Origin: Bacillota bacterium | Lineage (GTDB): Bacteria; Bacillota; Clostridia; Oscillospirales; Acutalibacteraceae | Reading direction: 5' to 3' | Assembly (NCBI GenBank): GCA_023420245.1 | Contig: JAEZWL010000054.1 | Location: forward strand, 1-9,851 | Length of the DNA stretch: 9,851 nt | In this document: positions 5,244 through 9,851 of the stretch, piece after piece | Position numbering within the stretch: the stretch's first letter is position 1 | Layout of the letters: each line of letters opens with the position of its first letter | Notes under the pieces: generated by a model | Told to the model about the DNA's origin: nothing | Seen by the model: only the letters and a program-made list of their open reading frames with translations | The model's database searches: none | Made by a program: the position numbers and the translations under genes

Positions 5244-6651
5244 CGATACCGCTCCTCCTTTCGTTCACTTTTTTGAGGATTTTTTGGGGAGTGGTGGGGC
5301 TGCGCTGCGCGGAAATCTGCACATTTTCAGCGGTAAGCCCGTTTTGGGAGAAAATCTCCGAGACCTTCCTGCTAATTTCCATATTTCTATCGGCGAGGGA
5401 GACCGGGCAGCTTAAACTGACGGTTGCCCTTTTTTCCAGCAATTCAATGGATGCTTCGAAATACCCCAGCCCCTTTATATCAAAGTTCAGCAGGAGTCTG
5501 GTTGGCTGACGGCCGGCAAAATCCGGGGAAGCATTGCTGTCTTTATCGTTTTTTTCAATCCAGATTTCAGAGAACAGAAACTGTCCGTTATAGTTAATCG
5601 GCAAAAAAAGGTGGGTAAAGGGCATAAATACGCTGTTGTTCAGAAGAAGGGAGGTTATGGTATCCCGGTTGACCGCAAGATTCACGCTGGAGGAGCTTTG
5701 CCTCGGGCTTTCCTCCAGTGCGCTGATCAGGGAAGAGAAAAAGTGGTTCTGGGGCTCCTGCGAGGCCTGGTTCAGATGCTGGATAAACATCGTTTTGATT
5801 TCCTCAATTTTAGAGGGTGTAAAGTTTAACTGGTACCGGCAGTAATCAACCAGATTGTTGAACTGCTCCACAAGCTCCTGCCGGGAACCGACATTCAGCC
5901 TCGCGGTGTCGTGAACGACAAGGGTAATGCTGTCACGTGCCCGGCCGAAATCATTTGTGGCAGAAACATATTTGCTCAGAAGCGGGATGATTTTTTCCTT
6001 TAGAACCGTCAGGTTTTCCTGCTGCCGCTCAACCGGCTGATTGGTATTCAGCTCGCCGGTCAGCTCCTGAACCTTTGTTCCGTAGGAGTTTGGAATCTGC
6101 CGGGTTAGAGTGTTCAGCTCCTTTACAATTGATTCTGTGGTATCTCCGATAGAGAAAAAAGAATCATATGCTTTTAACAGGGTTGTCAGGCGCGCGTCAA
6201 AGTCACTGCCTGAATACTGGCGGGAAATCTGGCGGAAGATAGCGAAAATCGGAGCGGAAAATTTTGTCTGATTACTGCTCTGGAACAGCAGGTTTTTTAA
6301 AATGTCGGCACTTCCCATTTTCATTGCGGCCGCAAGCTGCTTCATCGCGGGGGAAAAGACCCTTGAATTCTGGATATCGTCCGACCGGTTAAAAAGATCC
6401 AGCATAATCTGCTGCATGGTTTCTGAAAGACCCGGTGTCTGGTTCAGCTGCTCGACGAATTTGCTGAACACCGAATTACGGTTTATCAGGGTATTAAACG
6501 CATTGCCTTGGTCCGATTGATTTTCTACGCCGGGATGGTCCAGTACCGAAGGGTTTACAGCAAGCGGAGGCAAGGGCTGTTTTGGGGGCTGAAGCTTATT
6601 TAGCCCTTCATTTGTTGTAATCGGAGTGGTAATACGTAGATTATCCGGCAT
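5230..6651 (-). CDS. YlqG-like protein with FliK C-terminal-like domain
   Basis: A 473-residue protein, probably soluble. The N-terminus is Pro/Gln/Asn-rich and likely disordered (about 1-55). A helical middle region follows (about 56-320). A C-terminal beta-rich region (about 343-450) contains FSEIWIEKND, then RLLLNFDIKGLGYFEASIEL and the following VSLSCP strand, which resembles the specificity-switch domain of the hook-length protein FliK. The gene directly precedes and overlaps an FlhB-C-like gene, the same order as ylqG-ylqH in B. subtilis, and that context supports the call more than the sequence alone. FliK and FlhB interact during the hook-to-filament export switch, so these paralogues may form a similar pair; this is inference. 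GAGGTG (6657-6662) lies 5 nt before the ATG. It could alternatively be the organism's divergent FliK. Confidence 0.68.
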   Translation of the reverse strand: MPDNLRITTPITTNEGLNKLQPPKQPLPPLAVNPSVLDHPGVENQSDQGNAFNTLINRNSVFSKFVEQLNQTPGLSETMQQIMLDLFNRSDDIQNSRVFSPAMKQLAAAMKMGSADILKNLLFQSSNQTKFSAPIFAIFRQISRQYSGSDFDARLTTLLKAYDSFFSIGDTTESIVKELNTLTRQIPNSYGTKVQELTGELNTNQPVERQQENLTVLKEKIIPLLSKYVSATNDFGRARDSITLVVHDTARLNVGSRQELVEQFNNLVDYCRYQLNFTPSKIEEIKTMFIQHLNQASQEPQNHFFSSLISALEESPRQSSSSVNLAVNRDTITSLLLNNSVFMPFTHLFLPINYNGQFLFSEIWIEKNDKDSNASPDFAGRQPTRLLLNFDIKGLGYFEASIELLEKRATVSLSCPVSLADRNMEISRKVSEIFSQNGLTAENVQISAQRSPTTPQKILKKVNERRSGIDVTV

Positions 6652-6691
6652 AAAAACACCTCAAAAATAAAAATTTTGGTATTTATTGAGT

Positions 6692-6717
6692 TAATTTTAT
6701 CAGAATTGTTTCGATAT
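6692..6717 (+). promoter_or_regulatory. Sigma-D (sigma-28)-like promoter of cheA
   Basis: TAAT (6692-6695), 15 bp, TCGATAT (6711-6717). Both elements and the spacing are identical to the promoter before the cheW operon, while the spacer differs. The predicted start near 6724 gives a leader of about 28 nt with the ribosome site GGCGGTGA before the ATG at 6753. Confidence 0.75.
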
Positions 6718-6752
6718 ATAAGATATCAAGTAAATTAGGCGGTGAAATATAC

Positions 6753-8822
6753 ATGGATAATAACATGGAATCTATGCTCGAAGTATATTTGTTTGAAGCA
6801 AACGATTTGTTGGAACACCTTGATGAGATATTGCTTAACTGCGAAAAAGCAAATGCTTTTGACACTGACAGCATAAATGAAATTTTTCGGATCATGCACA
6901 CGATCAAAGGCTCTTCTGCTATGATGCAGTTTAACAGCCTCGCGACGATTTCACATAAGGTGGAGGATCTCTTCTATTATGTAAGGGAACACGGAATTCA
7001 CTCAAAATATTACAATGAACTCTTTGATCTGATGTTCAAGTCCAGTGACTTTATCAAGGAGGAAGTATCCAAGGTCGAAAATAATGAACCGCTTACTACA
7101 AATATCGGCACTTTTGAGGCGGAAATTAACGATTTCCTGAAAAAGATTTCGAATTCGGAAATTGTTGAGAAGCCTGCCGCAGCCGCAGCGGCTCCGGTTG
7201 CTCCCGCCGCCGTTCAGGTTCAGCCGAAACCGGCCGAACAGCCTGCGCCGCAGGAGGTAACCGAGGTCAAACCCGTGGCTCCGGTCAATACCGACAAAGA
7301 TTACCCCTACGCGGTAAGAGTGTTCTTTGAAGAGGAAACCGAAATGGAAAACCTCCGTGCGCTGATGCTGGTGCAGGCTATTTCCGAGGTTTACACCGAT
7401 ATCCGATACGAGCCGAAGGATATCGATACCAATAAGCAGAGCGCCGAGGTTATTATCCAGAACGGATTTACCATCTATTACAAAGAGGAATCCGGTTTAA
7501 AGGCGACGCTGAAGCTGATTGAAAATTTTGTATACACAAAGAATTATACGGTAATTGACACTCCTGTTATTGCCAAAACAGCAGTTCAGGATGAAAAATC
7601 CGAGAATATGTCACCTGAAAATGCCGTGGCGGGTCATTCTGCCGTAAAGCAGAACCTGATCAATGTAAACCTCTCCAAGCTGGACAACCTGATGGACCTG
7701 ATGGGCGAAATTGTTATCACCGAGTCCATGGTGACCTCGGCTCCTTCCGCTCAGAATGCCGGCATTGACAACAACTTTACAAAGGCCTCCCGTCAGCTTC
7801 GCAAGCTGACCGACGAGCTTCAGGAAATTGTAATGTCCATCCGCATGGTTCCGATTTCCGGAATTTTTCAGAAGATGAACCGCATCGTAAGGGATATGAG
7901 CAAGAAGCTGGATAAAGATGTGGAACTGATTCTGGTCGGTGAGGACACGGAAGTGGATAAGACAATCATTGACAATATCGGCGACCCGATTATGCATCTG
8001 GTTCGCAATTCAATGGATCATGGAATTGAAACCAAGGAGGAACGCGCAAAAACCAACAAATCTCCCAAGGGTAAGGTTATTCTTTCGGCGCACAATACCG
8101 GAGGAGAAATTTTGATTGCGGTTCAGGACGATGGAAAAGGAATTAACCGCAAATCCGTACTGGAAAAGGCAAAGCGGCAGGGGATGCTGAAGAAGCCGGA
8201 AAAAGATTACACCGCAAGGGAAGTATACAATTTTCTCCTGATGCCTGGGTTTTCAACGAATGAGGTTGTTACCGAGTATTCCGGGCGCGGCGTGGGTATG
8301 GATGTTGTGAAAAAGAACGTGGAAAAAATCGGCGGCGATGTAACCATCGACAGCGAGCTGGGCAAGGGGACCAAGACGCTCTTTAAAATTCCGCTGACGC
8401 TTGCTATTGTAAACGGCATGAAGATTTCTGTGGGAAATTCCGTGTTTACCATTCCGATCAACAACATTAAGCAGCTATTCAAGGTGAGCAAGAGCAGTAT
8501 GCTTCACGACACCAACGGCAACGAGATTATCATGGTAAGAAATCAGTATTTTCCGGTTATCCGCCTGCACGATACCTTTAATATAGACACAAACGTAAAG
8601 GATATCGAAGAAGGCATTGTAATTCTGGTGGAAAACCATGAAAAGGCCTATTGCATTTTTGCGGATAATCTGCTGGGCGAGCAGCAGGTCGTTGTGAAAT
8701 CGCTCCCCTCCTATCTCAGTCAGTTTGAGGTGAAAGAAACAGGGGTTGCCGGCTGTGCGGTTTTGGGCGACGGCAGTATCACGCTTATCCTGGATATCGT
8801 AAATCTTTATAATAACAATTAG
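6753..8822 (+). CDS. cheA: Chemotaxis sensor histidine kinase CheA
   Basis: A 689-residue CheA, the cytoplasmic kinase that autophosphorylates and passes phosphate to CheY and CheB under receptor control. The domains are in the standard order. P1 (HPt, about 1-110) has the phospho-accepting His49 in MHTIKGSS. An Ala/Pro/Gln-rich linker covers about 138-180. A P2-like CheY/CheB-docking domain lies at about 183-275. P3 dimerisation (about 303-370) contains KLDNLMDLMGEIVI. The P4 ATPase (about 370-548) has the N-box LVRNSMDHGIE, the G1 box DDGKG (about 459-463) and the G2 box GRGVG (about 511-515). P5, the CheW-like domain, runs from about 550 to the end. All key catalytic residues look intact. 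GGCGGTGA lies 7 nt before the ATG. The gene is divergent from the ylqG-like gene and leads a cheA-cheR-cheB operon with a sigma-D-like promoter. Confidence 0.98.
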   Translation: MDNNMESMLEVYLFEANDLLEHLDEILLNCEKANAFDTDSINEIFRIMHTIKGSSAMMQFNSLATISHKVEDLFYYVREHGIHSKYYNELFDLMFKSSDFIKEEVSKVENNEPLTTNIGTFEAEINDFLKKISNSEIVEKPAAAAAAPVAPAAVQVQPKPAEQPAPQEVTEVKPVAPVNTDKDYPYAVRVFFEEETEMENLRALMLVQAISEVYTDIRYEPKDIDTNKQSAEVIIQNGFTIYYKEESGLKATLKLIENFVYTKNYTVIDTPVIAKTAVQDEKSENMSPENAVAGHSAVKQNLINVNLSKLDNLMDLMGEIVITESMVTSAPSAQNAGIDNNFTKASRQLRKLTDELQEIVMSIRMVPISGIFQKMNRIVRDMSKKLDKDVELILVGEDTEVDKTIIDNIGDPIMHLVRNSMDHGIETKEERAKTNKSPKGKVILSAHNTGGEILIAVQDDGKGINRKSVLEKAKRQGMLKKPEKDYTAREVYNFLLMPGFSTNEVVTEYSGRGVGMDVVKKNVEKIGGDVTIDSELGKGTKTLFKIPLTLAIVNGMKISVGNSVFTIPINNIKQLFKVSKSSMLHDTNGNEIIMVRNQYFPVIRLHDTFNIDTNVKDIEEGIVILVENHEKAYCIFADNLLGEQQVVVKSLPSYLSQFEVKETGVAGCAVLGDGSITLILDIVNLYNNN

Positions 8823-8854
8823 GGGTTGCTGCACAGGAACTGTTGGAGGGTAGG

Positions 8855-9664
8855 ATGATACATTTAACGGATCAGGAATTTGGGGATATTGTATCCTATA
8901 TTAAAAGCAATTATGGAATTAATCTGATTAACAAACGGCAGCTCATTGAGGCAAGAATGTTTTCCGTGCTAACGGAAAAGGGGCTTACCAATTTTACTGA
9001 TTATTTTAAGCTAATTAAGCAGAACAACACCAATGAAGTCACGATTATGCTGAATAAGCTCACGACCAATCACACATACTTTATGCGGGAAGAAGCACAT
9101 TTTGACTTTCTAAAAAATACGATCCTTCCCGCGCATGAAAAAACGAATGCAAAGAAGGATATCCGGATTTGGAGCGCGGGATGTTCCTCCGGGGAAGAAG
9201 CGTACACCACCATCATGGTAATTATGGATTATTTCGGGCTTCAAAAAGCGGTGTGGGATTACCGGATTCTGGCAACCGACATTTCTGCCAAGGTGATGCA
9301 GGAGGCGCAGGATGGGTTATACGGCAAAGAGTCCTTAAAGAATATTCCGCTTGCGTGGGAGCATAAATATTTCACGAAACAGGGCAGTGAACACTATGTT
9401 CTAAACGAAGAGGTGCGCAAGCAGGTAATCTTCCGTCCCTTGAATCTGATGGAGCCGTTTTCTTTCCGCCAGCCGTTTGACCTGATTTTTTGCAGGAACG
9501 TGATGATTTACTTCGACCAGCCTACCAGAAATATCCTGATCAATAAGTTTTACGACGTGTTAAAGCCGGGAGGCTATCTGTTTATCGGGCACTCAGAAAC
9601 TGTGCAGAGGGATACGTCAAAATTCATTTATATTCAGCCTTCTATTTATCAGAAAGGATATTAG
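8855..9664 (+). CDS. cheR: Chemotaxis protein methyltransferase CheR
   Basis: A 269-residue SAM-dependent methyltransferase that methylates glutamates of chemoreceptors for adaptation. The N-terminal helical CheR domain (about 1-75) ends in LTTNHTYFMRE (69-79), where His replaces the Glu of the usual LTTNET motif. The SAM-binding core has IWSAGCSSGEEAYT (105-118), LATDIS (139-144) and FCRNVMIYFD (212-221). There is no C-terminal TPR extension, and length is normal. An in-frame TTG at 8843 is possible, but GGAGG (8845-8849) is ideally placed only for the ATG at 8855. The gene starts 32 nt after cheA and ends 3 nt before cheB. A substrate receptor is encoded nearby on the minus strand. Confidence 0.97.
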   Translation: MIHLTDQEFGDIVSYIKSNYGINLINKRQLIEARMFSVLTEKGLTNFTDYFKLIKQNNTNEVTIMLNKLTTNHTYFMREEAHFDFLKNTILPAHEKTNAKKDIRIWSAGCSSGEEAYTTIMVIMDYFGLQKAVWDYRILATDISAKVMQEAQDGLYGKESLKNIPLAWEHKYFTKQGSEHYVLNEEVRKQVIFRPLNLMEPFSFRQPFDLIFCRNVMIYFDQPTRNILINKFYDVLKPGGYLFIGHSETVQRDTSKFIYIQPSIYQKGY

Positions 9665-9667
9665 CAA

Positions 9668-9851
9668 ATGCCGCTTAAACATATCATAAAGGTTTTGATT
9701 GTCGACGATTCGTTGTTTTTTCGAACCGCGTTGCAAAAAGCGTTGAGCAATGACGCCAGCATCGAAATTGTTGGCAGTGCGGGCAGTGCGACAGAGGCTG
9801 AAAAGAAAATCAAGGAGCTGTCTCCGGATGTCGTAACCATGGATGTGGATA
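9668..9851 (+). CDS. cheB: Chemotaxis response regulator/methylesterase CheB (5' end only)
   Basis: The first 61 codons of a response-regulator receiver domain, cut by the window edge. It shows KVLIVDDSLFFR, with acidic-pocket residues Asp13 and Asp14, and ends in VVTMDVD, where Asp59 is the likely phospho-acceptor. Identification as CheB rather than CheY rests on the position directly after cheR, the TMDVD ending (CheB typically reads LDVEMP or MDVDMP here) and the loose DDS-FFR spacing common in CheB. The methylesterase domain is not visible. A ribosome site AAGGA lies inside the end of cheR, 9 nt before the ATG. It would demethylate receptors and, in Firmicutes, help tune adaptation. Confidence 0.85.
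   Translation, partial: MPLKHIIKVLIVDDSLFFRTALQKALSNDASIEIVGSAGSATEAEKKIKELSPDVVTMDVD

Noticed and set aside
7160..7300. GC-rich Ala/Pro segment in cheA as sign of transfer or fusion
   Set aside because: The base composition follows from Ala/Pro codons of a normal inter-domain linker, and the domain order around it is standard.
7611..7997. 128-codon minus-strand open frame inside cheA
   Set aside because: It is a shadow of the well-conserved cheA coding frame, with no ribosome site and no recognisable protein.

Overview
The window looks like the chromosome of a flagellated, low-to-medium GC clostridial Firmicute. An Oscillospiraceae/Ruminococcaceae-type relative is my guess from protein style, and nothing in the window proves it. 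Supporting signs are strong GGAGG/GGTGAT ribosome binding sites, Firmicutes-type chemotaxis proteins, a ylqG/ylqH-like pair as in Bacillus subtilis, and promoters that resemble sigma-D (sigma-28) sites.

Left end (1-360): a 25-bp sequence occurs twice, 151 bp apart, in what looks like the end of a repeat array. It is followed by a complete 5S rRNA gene (208-322) and a bidirectional terminator. No 23S or 16S rRNA is present. Next, on the minus strand, come a small free-standing protein resembling the middle domain of FakA/YloV (366-617) and a conserved polytopic membrane protein (958-1464) with a good sigma-A promoter. Between them is about 340 bp with no convincing gene.

Centre (1570-4822, minus strand): a four-gene chemotaxis operon in the order cheW - pilZ - cheW - mcp. 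It is preceded by a sigma-D-like promoter (4797-4822) and closed by a strong intrinsic terminator (1573-1617). The chemoreceptor has no periplasmic ligand-binding domain. The PilZ protein carries both c-di-GMP-binding motifs, which suggests c-di-GMP input next to the chemotaxis machinery.

Right centre (4881-6651, minus strand): a FliK-C/YlqG-like protein overlapping an FlhB-C-terminal-like (YlqH/FlhX) protein. Both are linked by homology to the flagellar type III export specificity switch.

Right end (6692-9851, plus strand): cheA, cheR and the start of cheB, divergent from the ylqG-like gene and led by a second sigma-D-like promoter. Its core elements (TAAT, 15 bp, TCGATAT) are identical to those before the cheW operon. 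Together the genes give CheA kinase, two CheW adaptors, a receptor, the CheR/CheB methylation pair and a c-di-GMP receptor. No cheY, cheC, cheD or structural flagellar gene is visible here. I do not see a wholly new system. The most unusual points are the cheW-pilZ-cheW-mcp arrangement, the sensor-less receptor, the solitary FakA-like domain and the repeat beside the 5S gene.
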